Shown here piece after piece: positions 47,008-55,662 of a stretch of 64,000 nucleotides of DNA; the stretch's first letter is position 1, and the number at the start of each line of letters is the position of its first letter. Both the position numbers and the translations under genes were made by a program. Where the stretch lies: assembly GCF_000340795.1 (NCBI RefSeq), contig NC_020294.1:248001-312000 (forward strand), in the 5' to 3' direction. Below the pieces are notes generated by a model. That model saw nothing but the letters and a program-made list of their open reading frames with translations, was not told the DNA's origin and did not search any database. Source of the DNA: Candidatus Kinetoplastibacterium desouzaii TCC079E (GTDB lineage: Bacteria > Pseudomonadota > Gammaproteobacteria > Burkholderiales > Burkholderiaceae_B).

Positions 47008-48525
47008 TTCTGGTCTCATATGAGGAAATAGAATAATATCTCTTATATTAGATTTATTTGTTAGTATCATTAATAATCTATCTATTCCTATTCCACATCC
47101 TCCAGTTGGAGGCATGCCGTATTCCAATGATTTCACATAATCCAAATCAAAGAAAAGATTTTCTTCATCTGGTGAAATATTTTTCTTATTAACTTGATCG
47201 GATAGCCTTTTAAATTGTTCTTCTGGATCATTTAATTCAGAGAATCCATTGGCAATTTCGCGTCCAGCAATAAAAAGTTCAAATCTTTCTGCTATTTCTG
47301 GTTCTTGGTCTTTTGTTCTTGCTAAAGGAGATGTTTCTTTAGGATAATTTATTATGTATGTTGGATTCCATATTTTTTCTTCAGTTGTTTCTTCAAATAA
47401 ATAAAGTTGTAGTTGTCCTATAGATGAATCTTTGATGTTTTCTAATTTTAATTTATTGTTTATTTTTATAACTTCATTACATAAGAAATTATGATCATTA
47501 AGTTTGCTTTTATCATATATGTGATTATATTTGCAAATGGCATCACACATATCTAATTGCTCAAATTTTTTTGAGAAATCTAAATATTGATTTTGAAATG
47601 GTATAATGTCTTTTTTATGAGTTATAGATACTGTTTCTTTTATAAGTTTTTCTGTAAATGTCATTAACCAATTATAATCAGTATAAGCAGCGTAAAACTC
47701 CATCATTGTAAATTCAGGATTATGTTTTGGGCTAACTCCCTCATTTCTAAAGTTACGATTTAATTCAAAAACTCTTTCAAATCCACCAACTATTAATCTT
47801 TTTAAATATAACTCCGGGGCTATTCTTAGATACATATCCATATTTAAAGCATTATGGTGAGTAACAAATGGTTTTGCTGCTGCTCCTCCTGGTATTGGAT
47901 GTAACATCGGAGTTTCAACTTCCATAAAATTTGAATCAGACATATAATTTCTAATATAACTAATTATTTTACTTCTTGTTTGAAAGGTATCTCTTGTTTC
48001 TTTAGACATTATAATATCAAGATATCTTTGTCGATATTTTATATTATGATCAGAAATTCCATGAAATTTATCAGGAAGAGGTCTTATGGATTTTGATAGA
48101 AGATTTATTGATGATGCGTATATTGATAGTTCTTCTTTATTGGTTTTAAAAATAGTACCTTCTATTGCAACTATATCACCTATATCAAATTGTTTGAAAT
48201 TATCATACATAATAACATCTAGCTTTTTTTTATCTAAATATACTTGTATTCTATCTGTATCATCTTGTATGTTTATAAAACTAGCTGAACCCATAATTCT
48301 TTTTAACATTACTCTACCAGCTATTCTTACAAAACTATTGTGAGTTTTTAATTCTTCTTTACTTAATTTATTATATTTCTTAATTAAATCTATATTTTTA
48401 TCAGTAGGAATAAAATTATTTGGATAATTAAATCCTTTTTCTCTGGTTTTTTGTAGTTTTACTCTTCTTTCTTCTGTGATTTTATTATCTATATTTTCAA
48501 AAGTGTTACAGGAATTTTTATTCAT
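47005..48525 (-). CDS. lysS: Lysyl-tRNA synthetase (class II)
   Basis: LysRS charges tRNA-Lys. The N-terminal OB-fold anticodon domain covers about residues 60-170, and the class II core has motif 2 around FRNEGVSPKHNPEFTMMEFY and motif 3 in GCGIGIDRLLM near the C-terminus. I start at ATG 48525 (MNKNSCNTFEN, 506 residues), a normal length; a TTG at 48582 would add 19 unsupported residues. It follows prfB on the minus strand, a common pairing. Confidence 0.95.
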   Translation of the reverse strand: MNKNSCNTFENIDNKITEERRVKLQKTREKGFNYPNNFIPTDKNIDLIKKYNKLSKEELKTHNSFVRIAGRVMLKRIMGSASFINIQDDTDRIQVYLDKKKLDVIMYDNFKQFDIGDIVAIEGTIFKTNKEELSIYASSINLLSKSIRPLPDKFHGISDHNIKYRQRYLDIIMSKETRDTFQTRSKIISYIRNYMSDSNFMEVETPMLHPIPGGAAAKPFVTHHNALNMDMYLRIAPELYLKRLIVGGFERVFELNRNFRNEGVSPKHNPEFTMMEFYAAYTDYNWLMTFTEKLIKETVSITHKKDIIPFQNQYLDFSKKFEQLDMCDAICKYNHIYDKSKLNDHNFLCNEVIKINNKLKLENIKDSSIGQLQLYLFEETTEEKIWNPTYIINYPKETSPLARTKDQEPEIAERFELFIAGREIANGFSELNDPEEQFKRLSDQVNKKNISPDEENLFFDLDYVKSLEYGMPPTGGCGIGIDRLLMILTNKSNIRDIILFPHMRPE

Positions 48526-48604
48526 AATTTTATAAATGTTTTGTTTTATAGGATTTATTTTTGTGCTAAGAAATATGATCAAGATAGAATCTTATTCTAT
48601 ATTT

Positions 48605-49708
48605 TTATATGCCTTGTTTGAGACTGTTGTTAATAAAAATATCTAAGTCTCCATCTAATACTTTTTGTGTGTTAGATACTTCAATATTTGTTCTAAGATC
48701 TTTGATCCTACTCTGATCTAATACATAAGATCTTATTTGATGTCCCCATCCGACATCAGTTTTAGAATCTTCTAATATTTGTTGTTCATTTAAGCGATTT
48801 CTTTTTTCTAAATCGTATAACTTTGATTTTAATATTTGTAAAGCTTCTGCTTTATTTCTATGTTGAGATCTATCACTTTGACATTGTACCACTATTCCTG
48901 TTGGTTGATGTGTAATCCTAACCGCAGAGTCTGTTTTGTTTATATGTTGTCCACCAGCTCCACTAGCTCTATATGTATCAATTCTTAAGTCTGAAGGATT
49001 TATTTCTATTTCAAATGATTCATCTATTTCGGGATAAACGAATATACTTGCAAATGATGTATGTCTACCATTAGAAGAATCAAAGGGGCTTTTTCTTACT
49101 AATCTATGTATACCTGTTTCTGTACGTAAATACCCAAATGCGTAATTTCCAATAATTTTTAAGGTTGCTGATTTTATTCCAGCAACATCACCTATTGATT
49201 CTTCTATTAATTCAGTTTGAAATCCTTTTTTTTCTGAGTATTTTACATACTGTCTTAATAACATAGAAGCCCAATCTTGAGCTTCTGTTCCACCTGCTCC
49301 AGCCTGAATATCTAAGAAACAATTTAGAGGATCAGTTTCATTATGAAACATTCTTTTGAATTCTAAAGTTTCAATTTTTTCTTTAATGAAATTTGTATTT
49401 TCGTTTAAATTTTTTATAGTTTTATGATCTTCATCATTTTGCGCTAGATAAAATATTTCTATTGAATCTTGAATTTCTTCATATATGCTATCAATATCAT
49501 GTAATATTTCTTCTATAGTTCTTTTTTCTTTGCTAATTAGTTGAGCATTATGTGGATTATCCCATAAATGTGGATCTTCTAATTCTGAATCAATAATTTT
49601 CAATCTTTCAATTTTTTTATCATATTCAAGATACCTCCGAAGATCAATTATTCTTGTTAAGAGATCTTTAAGATTAACTAATATATTATTTTGACCTTCT
49701 ATATTCAT
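48605..49708 (-). CDS. prfB: Peptide chain release factor 2, single frame without programmed frameshift
   Basis: RF2 ends translation at UGA and UAA. The SPF anticodon-like tripeptide is in KSPFDSSN, and the catalytic GGQ in [12 protein letters not shown]. At 367 residues it is full length and in one frame. In most bacteria prfB needs a +1 shift near codon 26 at CTT followed by TGA, helped by an upstream Shine-Dalgarno-like site. Here the equivalent point reads CGG AGG TAT CTT GAA on the minus strand (CTT at 49628-49630): stimulator and slip codon remain, the stop is gone. Confidence 0.95.
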   Translation of the reverse strand: MNIEGQNNILVNLKDLLTRIIDLRRYLEYDKKIERLKIIDSELEDPHLWDNPHNAQLISKEKRTIEEILHDIDSIYEEIQDSIEIFYLAQNDEDHKTIKNLNENTNFIKEKIETLEFKRMFHNETDPLNCFLDIQAGAGGTEAQDWASMLLRQYVKYSEKKGFQTELIEESIGDVAGIKSATLKIIGNYAFGYLRTETGIHRLVRKSPFDSSNGRHTSFASIFVYPEIDESFEIEINPSDLRIDTYRASGAGGQHINKTDSAVRITHQPTGIVVQCQSDRSQHRNKAEALQILKSKLYDLEKRNRLNEQQILEDSKTDVGWGHQIRSYVLDQSRIKDLRTNIEVSNTQKVLDGDLDIFINNSLKQGI

Positions 49709-49729
49709 AATTTTTTATATATTCTAAAA

Positions 49730-50200
49730 TTAATTATTTTTGATGTTTAAACGTTTGTGAACTTCTTGTGAAATAAAAGACATATCAGCTCTACCAAAAA
49801 AATTCTTTTTTAATTCTTTTAAAATCTTTCCAATTAATGATTTATCCATAACATCTGTTTTAATAGATAATATAGTCTTGTCTATTGCTTCTAATATTTC
49901 TTCAATTGATGCTTGGTTAGGTAATAATTCTTTTAGAATTATAATTTCTTCTCTTTCTTGTTCAGCTTTTTCTTGTCTGTTGGCTGCTTCGAATGCTTTA
50001 ATCGATTCTAGTCTTTGTTTAATTTGTGTTTGTATTATAGAGATAATTTCTACGTCACTTAAATCTGCTTGTTTGTTTATTTCTTTTTCCTTTATTGATG
50101 CTAATAATAGTCTTAATGTGCTTAAACGTATTGTTTGTTTTTGTTTCAATGCTTCTTTTATGTAAGAAGTTATATTGTTCTTAATATTACTTGAGTCCAT
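49730..50200 (-). CDS. GatB/YqeY-domain protein
   Basis: A 156-residue YqeY-type protein, homologous to the C-terminal domain of the GatB amidotransferase subunit. LRLLLASIKEKEI near residue 30 and the late IGKILKELKKNFFGRADMS-type region match the family. The family probably contacts tRNA, but its role is not settled. The start is ATG 50200. It precedes prfB and lysS on the minus strand and diverges from queE across 141 bases. Confidence 0.88.
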   Translation of the reverse strand: MDSSNIKNNITSYIKEALKQKQTIRLSTLRLLLASIKEKEINKQADLSDVEIISIIQTQIKQRLESIKAFEAANRQEKAEQEREEIIILKELLPNQASIEEILEAIDKTILSIKTDVMDKSLIGKILKELKKNFFGRADMSFISQEVHKRLNIKNN

Positions 50201-50279
50201 ATGTTTTATAGAAAATTTAATTATAATTACTAATATAAAGTTGTTTGTTATAAATTCTATAGTATATTACATTCTTTTT

Positions 50280-50309
50280 AAGGTAAATTTAATTAATTTA
50301 ATTGACCTT
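50280..50309. repeat. Imperfect palindrome upstream of queE
   Basis: AAGGT at 50280-50284 and ACCTT at 50305-50309 flank AATT blocks symmetrically, with one mismatched position each side. It lies in the divergent yqeY-queE gap. It may be an operator; I see no preQ1 riboswitch features. Confidence 0.3.
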
Positions 50310-50341
50310 CATATAATAATTTTATTATAAAATATACAGAT

Positions 50342-50974
50342 ATGTCTTATTCAGTAAAAGAAATTTTTAAAAGTTTACAGGGTGAAGGTTTTCATACTGG
50401 TCGTGTTGCCATTTTTTGTAGATTTTCTGGTTGTAATTTATGGAACGGAAAAGAATATAGTAAGTCTAGTGCGTTGTGTAAATTTTGTGATACAGATTTT
50501 GTTGGCACAGATGGTATTAATGGTGGGAAATTTAAGAGTGCAGATTCATTAGCGCAAAAAATTTTAGAAGAGTGGGGTGATGGTAGAGATAATCGTTATG
50601 TTATATTAACAGGTGGAGAACCTTTGCTTCAGGTAGATATTTTCTTAATAGAAGCTTTGCATAAAATTAATTTTACTGTTGCAATTGAAACTAACGGTAC
50701 CATTGTACCTCCTAATGGAATAGATTGGGTATGTGTTAGCCCTAAAGGTTCAAGTAATATAATTTTAAAAGAAGGTAATGAACTTAAATTAGTTTATCCT
50801 CAATTAGAAATTGATCCTTCAATTTTTTTAAGATGGAATTTTCAGTATTTCTTTTTGCAGCCTTTGGATGATTATAATGTTAAGTTTAATACTAAATTAA
50901 CTGTTGATTATTGTATAAATAATCCTAAATGGCGTTTGAGTCTCCAAACGCATAAATACATAGGAATTCCATGA
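50342..50974 (+). CDS. queE: 7-carboxy-7-deazaguanine synthase
   Basis: QueE is a radical-SAM enzyme making 7-carboxy-7-deazaguanine in queuosine synthesis. SLQGEGFHTGR starts the family, and the cluster Cys follow the betaproteobacterial QueE spacing: one Cys in SGCNLWNG, then CKFCDTDF about 14 residues later. VILTGGEPLLQ binds SAM. At 210 residues it is normal. It overlaps queD by four bases (ATGA). queC, often adjacent, is not here. Confidence 0.94.
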   Translation: MSYSVKEIFKSLQGEGFHTGRVAIFCRFSGCNLWNGKEYSKSSALCKFCDTDFVGTDGINGGKFKSADSLAQKILEEWGDGRDNRYVILTGGEPLLQVDIFLIEALHKINFTVAIETNGTIVPPNGIDWVCVSPKGSSNIILKEGNELKLVYPQLEIDPSIFLRWNFQYFFLQPLDDYNVKFNTKLTVDYCINNPKWRLSLQTHKYIGIP

Positions 50975-51417
50975 TTTCAATTACTAGAAAATTAGAGTTT
51001 GACGCTGGTCATAGAATCCCTAATCATAAAGGGGAATGTAAAAATATACATGGTCATAGGTATTTATTAGAAATAACTTTGGAGGGTGATTTATCAGAAT
51101 ATAGAGATAAATCTGACGATGGTATGGTTATGGACTTTTCAGATATAAAAAAAATAGCTATAAAGAATCTTGTATCAATTTGGGATCATTCATTTTTTAG
51201 TTTTTATAAAGATAAACAAATATTAGATTTTTTGAATAGTTTACCAAATCATAAAACTGTAGTTTTAGATAAAATCCCCACAGTAGAAAATCTTGCATTA
51301 ATCGCCTATAACACTTTATTTCCTTTTTATAATAAAATTTATAATAAAAATCTTGTTTTAAAAAAAATATGTATTTATGAAACTCCTAATTGTTGGGCTG
51401 AGTACACCTGTAATTAA
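50971..51417 (+). CDS. queD: 6-carboxy-5,6,7,8-tetrahydropterin synthase
   Basis: QueD converts dihydroneopterin triphosphate to carboxytetrahydropterin, the QueE substrate. Zinc His residues lie in FDAGHR and NIHGHRY, and the catalytic Cys in GECKNIHGH. At 148 residues it is slightly longer than some homologues. The ATGA overlap with queE shows the two steps are co-expressed. Confidence 0.94.
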   Translation: MISITRKLEFDAGHRIPNHKGECKNIHGHRYLLEITLEGDLSEYRDKSDDGMVMDFSDIKKIAIKNLVSIWDHSFFSFYKDKQILDFLNSLPNHKTVVLDKIPTVENLALIAYNTLFPFYNKIYNKNLVLKKICIYETPNCWAEYTCN

Positions 51418-51441
51418 TTATTAAATAAATTCTGATTGATA

Positions 51442-51906
51442 ATGAGTTTTGATACTTTTATGCTAAAACTAGCTTTAGAGGAAGCTAAGAATGCTTATAA
51501 TATAGATGAAGTTCCTGTAGGAGCAGTTGTAGTTGATAGGTTTGGTGATGTTATTGGATATGGATATAATCGAACTATAGTTGACTGTGATCCTACAGCT
51601 CATGCAGAGATAGTAGCAATTAGATCAGCATCTAAGAGTAGTAATAATCATAGGCTGTTTGGTGCCAATATTTATGTTACATTGGAACCATGTTTAATGT
51701 GTCTGGGTGCTATTTTTCATTCTCGTATAGAGAATGTTATTTATGGAGCAAAGGATAAAAAATTTGGTTTTTCTGAAAATATTTTTAATATTTCAGATTT
51801 AAAAAAAATTAATCACCATGCTAATGTCTCTCAGTCTAAAGATAATATTGTGTTTGAATGTGGGAATATATTAAGTATGTTCTTTGAAGGAAAACGTAAT
51901 AAATAA
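51442..51906 (+). CDS. tadA: tRNA adenosine(34) deaminase
   Basis: TadA deaminates A34 of tRNA-Arg(ACG) to inosine, which is essential for decoding. The catalytic HAE is in PTAHAEIVA, and the zinc Cys are in EPCLMCLGA. ATG 51442 (MSFDTFMLKLALEEA) gives 154 residues; a TTG two codons earlier is less likely. It sits after queD, so three tRNA-modification genes cluster here. Confidence 0.94.
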   Translation: MSFDTFMLKLALEEAKNAYNIDEVPVGAVVVDRFGDVIGYGYNRTIVDCDPTAHAEIVAIRSASKSSNNHRLFGANIYVTLEPCLMCLGAIFHSRIENVIYGAKDKKFGFSENIFNISDLKKINHHANVSQSKDNIVFECGNILSMFFEGKRNK

Positions 51907-51951
51907 TCAGGTTAAAGATGAGTTTTTTATATATTTAAAAATGTTTTATTC

Positions 51952-52533
51952 ATGAGAACATTGAAAGAGTTTTGTAGATATGAATTCACTATTAAGAATA
52001 GTATATTTATATCTTATGCATTGCATGTTAGTAATGTTCAAGAAATAGAAGAGTTTTTTGACAATAAAACATCTAAGACTGCAACACATAATTGTTGGGC
52101 ATTTAAGATTGGAGGATTATGTCGATTCAATGATGATAATGAACCTAGTGGCACTGCTGGTAAATCTATTTTACAAGCTATAGAGTTATGTAATATTGAT
52201 CAAGTAGCTGTATTAGTTTCACGTTGGTTTGGTGGTATCAAGTTAGGGGCTGGTGTTTTAACTCGTGTATATAGAACTTGTGCTTCTAATTGTATTAATT
52301 CAGGTGTTTTTGTTGAATTAATAGATTTCATTTATTTAAAATGTAAGTTGGAAATTTCGTTTTTATCTTTATTAAGGGATAGGTTAAAGAGAAACGAGTT
52401 ATACATATATTCAGAGAAATTTGAAGGTAACAGTGTATTTCTTATGTTAAAAGTACCCAATGAAAAGATTAGTTTAACAAAAAAAATAGTAAACGATATT
52501 ACTAGGGGTGGTGTATATTGGTATGATATCTAG
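51952..52533 (+). CDS. YigZ/IMPACT-family protein
   Basis: A 193-residue protein with the UPF0029/IMPACT N-terminal domain, seen in KTATHNCWAFKIG, DDNEPSGTAGKSIL and VSRWFGGIKLGAGVLTR. The C-terminal part resembles the ferredoxin-like domain of elongation factor G. The family is widespread, probably nucleic-acid or ribosome related, but its function is not established. It converges with the thioredoxin gene 25 bases away. Confidence 0.87.
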   Translation: MRTLKEFCRYEFTIKNSIFISYALHVSNVQEIEEFFDNKTSKTATHNCWAFKIGGLCRFNDDNEPSGTAGKSILQAIELCNIDQVAVLVSRWFGGIKLGAGVLTRVYRTCASNCINSGVFVELIDFIYLKCKLEISFLSLLRDRLKRNELYIYSEKFEGNSVFLMLKVPNEKISLTKKIVNDITRGGVYWYDI

Positions 52534-52558
52534 TAACATCGTTAAATTACATTTGAAT

Positions 52559-52873
52559 TTATTTGTAACTATTAATAAGTTCGTCTAGTTTTTGAATAGA
52601 TAATGACCCTGGTTTAGAGTAAACAATTTCTTGTTGTTTGTATATTACAATAGTTGGTATTGATTTAATTTTTAATGATGATGCTAGTTCTGGTTCCATA
52701 TCTATATTTATTTTTGCAAAAACAATATCTTTATTCTTATTTGCAGCTTCTTCAAAAATTGGAGCAAAGTTACGGCAAGGTCCACACCATGGAGCCCAGA
52801 AATCTATAATTACAATTTCATTTTCTTTTGTAATTGAATCAAAAGTGTTTTTATCTAGTTCTATTAAATTCAT
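52559..52873 (-). CDS. trxA: Thioredoxin
   Basis: A 104-residue thioredoxin that reduces protein disulfides. The redox motif is WAPWCGPCR near residue 31, and the cis-Pro is in KSIPTIVIY. No signal peptide, so cytoplasmic. It diverges from tsaD across 166 bases with a long inverted repeat between. Confidence 0.93.
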   Translation of the reverse strand: MNLIELDKNTFDSITKENEIVIIDFWAPWCGPCRNFAPIFEEAANKNKDIVFAKINIDMEPELASSLKIKSIPTIVIYKQQEIVYSKPGSLSIQKLDELINSYK

Positions 52874-52954
52874 ATCTTTCTCATTTTAATATTGTTTATT
52901 AATATATAATTTTATGTAAGAATTCCTTCGTTATTATAAGTTATTTATAATTTT

Positions 52955-53008
52955 TTATGGTGGTAAATGAAAATTTATTTTTATGTGCGTATAATTTTAC
53001 TACCATAA
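52955..53008. repeat. Long inverted repeat between trxA and tsaD
   Basis: TTATGGTGGTAAA at 52955-52967 pairs with TTTACTACCATAA at 52996-53008 over 13 positions with one wobble; the loop is 28 bases. It lies between two divergent genes, so it could be a shared operator. No T-run follows either arm strongly. Confidence 0.5.
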
Positions 53009-53039
53009 GTTAATACATGTAACTAATTGAGATTTATTA

Positions 53040-54083
53040 ATGATTTTTCTTGGATTTGAAACATCTTGTGATGATACTAGTGTATCTTTATATTGTACTA
53101 ATAGAGGTATTATTGCTAATTTAGTGAATAATCAATTTAATATTCATAATCATTATGGTGGGGTTGTACCAGAACTTGCTTCACGTGATCATTTGAATAA
53201 AATTTCTGATTTAACTAAAAGAGTTTTTGAAGACAGTGGTCTGAGTTTATCTGATATAGATGCCATAGCATATACATTAGGACCTGGTTTAAATGGATCT
53301 TTGTTAATAGGTAGTACTTTTGCTCAATCTCTTGCTTGGTCTATGGATTTGCCAGCTATACCAATACATCATTTGGAAGGGCATTTATTATCACCTCTTA
53401 TTTTTCAGAAAAAGTTTAATTTCCCATTTATTGCTTTATTAGTTTCAGGCGGTCATACTCAGTTAATTGTAGTTAAAGAGATTGGTAGTTATAATATAAT
53501 TGCTGATACATTAGATGATGCAGCAGGAGAGGCTTTTGATAAGACTGCAAAATTAATGGGATTGGAATATTGTAATGGACTTGAAATATCTAGACTGGCA
53601 ATGTTAGGTGATCATACTATTTTTAATTTGCCAAAACCTATGTTTAATAGTGATAGTTTAGACTTTAGTTTTAGTGGTTTGAAAACTTCAGTTATGCTGA
53701 AAATCAAAGAATTAAAAGCACACAATAAGTTTGATAATTTAACAAAATGTCATATGTCATCTTCTATTCAGAAATCTATTATTGATATTCTTGTTCGTAA
53801 AAGTTATTTAGCTATAAAAAAGACAGGGATAACTAATTTAGTTGTTGCTGGAGGAGTTAGTGCCAATAATTTATTACGATCTAGAATGTCTGAGATGATA
53901 GAATCTGTTTCGGGAGATATTTATTTCCCACCAATAAATTTGTGTACAGATAATGCGGCTATGATTGCTTTTGCTGCATCTTTAAGAGTGCAGCATAATT
54001 TAATAGATTTAAAGAATTTAAAATATAATTTATCAACCAAAGCTCGATGGGACTTAAGATCCGTAAATGATATTTATATTTAG
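53040..54083 (+). CDS. tsaD: tRNA t6A threonylcarbamoyltransferase
   Basis: TsaD transfers threonylcarbamoyl to A37 of ANN-decoding tRNAs. ASKHA-fold motifs are GFETSCDDTSV, the metal-binding HLEGHLLSP, SGGHTQLIVV, and late GGVSANNLLR and CTDNAAMIA. At 347 residues it is full length. Its 3' end abuts the convergent plsY with two bases between. Confidence 0.96.
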   Translation: MIFLGFETSCDDTSVSLYCTNRGIIANLVNNQFNIHNHYGGVVPELASRDHLNKISDLTKRVFEDSGLSLSDIDAIAYTLGPGLNGSLLIGSTFAQSLAWSMDLPAIPIHHLEGHLLSPLIFQKKFNFPFIALLVSGGHTQLIVVKEIGSYNIIADTLDDAAGEAFDKTAKLMGLEYCNGLEISRLAMLGDHTIFNLPKPMFNSDSLDFSFSGLKTSVMLKIKELKAHNKFDNLTKCHMSSSIQKSIIDILVRKSYLAIKKTGITNLVVAGGVSANNLLRSRMSEMIESVSGDIYFPPINLCTDNAAMIAFAASLRVQHNLIDLKNLKYNLSTKARWDLRSVNDIYI

Positions 54084-54085
54084 TA

Positions 54086-54712
54086 TCAAATACTTATCTT
54101 ATCTTCTACTTTTTTTAGTAGATTGTAAATATTATTTTTGTGACGACACACTATTATTATAGATATAATTACAAGAGAAATAAAAATAGATTTTTCCACA
54201 TAAGTGAAATTTTTATTAAAAGCTAGGTAATATACAGGAGTAATTGTAACAGTTATTATTGATGCTAATGATGAATATCCAGATATTTTAGCTGATATTA
54301 TCCATGTTATAATTGCTGTTATGGCTAGACATGGATTTATGTTTAGAAGAACACCTAAAAATGTTGCTACTCCTTTACCTCCTATAAATTTTGTAAATAT
54401 TGGGTATATATGTCCTAATATAACAGCAATAGATATTATTCCTAATACTGAAGTTGAATTATCTTCAATAAACATTCTTGTTATTTGTAATGAAATATAA
54501 CCTTTGGATATATCTGCAATAAGTGTTAGTGCTGCTGATGTTTTATTGGCAATTCTTAGCATATTGGTAGTACCAGGGTTATTTGATCCAAATTTCCTTG
54601 GGTCTTTTGTTTTCATAACCTTGCTAATTAGTATAGCTGATGGTATTGATCCTATTAAGTAAGAAATTAATATTAATAATAAGTAATTTATATTTAAAAA
54701 ATTTATATGCAT
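54086..54712 (-). CDS. plsY: Glycerol-3-phosphate acyltransferase
   Basis: PlsY acylates glycerol-3-phosphate from acyl phosphate, the first step of phospholipid synthesis. The GSIPSAIL, DPRKFGSNNPGTTNMLR and HIYPIFTKFIGGKGVATFLG blocks are the known conserved loops. Five or more hydrophobic spans fit the 208-residue membrane protein. PlsX, its partner, is not in the window. Confidence 0.94.
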   Translation of the reverse strand: MHINFLNINYLLLILISYLIGSIPSAILISKVMKTKDPRKFGSNNPGTTNMLRIANKTSAALTLIADISKGYISLQITRMFIEDNSTSVLGIISIAVILGHIYPIFTKFIGGKGVATFLGVLLNINPCLAITAIITWIISAKISGYSSLASIITVTITPVYYLAFNKNFTYVEKSIFISLVIISIIIVCRHKNNIYNLLKKVEDKISI

Positions 54713-54780
54713 TTTATTTCTCCATTATAGTATTAATTTGTTTTTCATTATTTAAGTAGTTTAATTTATTTGGGGTTGTA

Positions 54781-55539
54781 ATGCGTGTTCTTTTATCTAA
54801 TGATGATGGATATACTGCTAAAGGCTTGAGAATATTGGCAGAATCTTTAAAAAAAATAGTAGATTTACAAGTTGTTGTTCCTGAGTCTAATTGTAGTGGA
54901 GTATCAAATTCTTTAACTCTTAACAGACCTTTGAATGTTAATGTTGATTGTAATGGTTTTTTTATAGTAAACGGAACTCCAACTGACTGTGTTCATTTAT
55001 CATTAACTGGTTTATTGGATAAGAAGCCAAATATAGTAATTGCTGGTATAAATAATGGTGCTAATATGGGTAATGATATACTATATTCAGGGACTGTTGC
55101 AGCTGCAAGAGAAGCTTGTGTGTTTGGTATTCCATCTATGGCATTTTCATTGACAGGTAAGGGTTGGGAACATATAGATACAGCAGTGAAATTTGCCATT
55201 GTTTTAATAAAGAACTATATAAAAAATCCTATTAATGGTAAATTCTTGCTAAATATAAATATTCCTAATGTTCCTTCGAGTCAAATAAACGGAATTGTGA
55301 TTACAAAATTGGGTAAGAGAGATCATTCTAAGGACTTAATTAGAGCTTCTAATCCTTATGGGGAAACAGTTTACTGGATTGGAGCTGTAGGATCTCCGAT
55401 TGAGTGTATTGAGGGAACTGATTTTTATGTAACGTCTAGAAATTTTATATCTGTTACTCCTCTTCTTACTGGTGTAGATTCATCTGTTGTAGATGATAAG
55501 TCTATTTTTAACGAGTGGCTTTCTAATATTAAAATTTGA
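54781..55539 (+). CDS. surE: 5'/3'-nucleotidase SurE
   Basis: SurE is a metal-dependent nucleoside monophosphate phosphatase. Metal ligands are in LLSNDDGY (Asp pair), the Ser/Asn in SNCSGVSNS, and the Asn in GINNGANMGND. At 252 residues it is full length. In many proteobacteria surE is followed by pcm, nlpD and rpoS; here pcm is missing and nlpD is next. Confidence 0.94.
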   Translation: MRVLLSNDDGYTAKGLRILAESLKKIVDLQVVVPESNCSGVSNSLTLNRPLNVNVDCNGFFIVNGTPTDCVHLSLTGLLDKKPNIVIAGINNGANMGNDILYSGTVAAAREACVFGIPSMAFSLTGKGWEHIDTAVKFAIVLIKNYIKNPINGKFLLNINIPNVPSSQINGIVITKLGKRDHSKDLIRASNPYGETVYWIGAVGSPIECIEGTDFYVTSRNFISVTPLLTGVDSSVVDDKSIFNEWLSNIKI

Positions 55540-55566
55540 AATGCTTTTGTATTCTATTTTGCTGAT

Positions 55567-55596
55567 TTATAATGTTTATTGATTTTATCATTATAA
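55567..55596 (+). terminator. Hairpin between surE and nlpD
   Basis: TTATAATG at 55567-55574 pairs with CATTATAA at 55589-55596, extendable by wobble pairs; the loop is 14 bases. No T-run follows, so termination is uncertain. Confidence 0.33.
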
Positions 55597-55662
55597 GTTA
55601 TGTTGAAATATCTATACTAAATTTTACTAATTGTAATAAATATTCTTTTAATAGTTTGGGAA

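Noticed and set aside
48086-48343. Open frame antisense to lysS
   Set aside because: Shadow of the OB-fold region of lysS.
49878-50165. Open frame antisense to the YqeY gene
   Set aside because: Low-complexity Ser/Ile protein typical of antisense translation.
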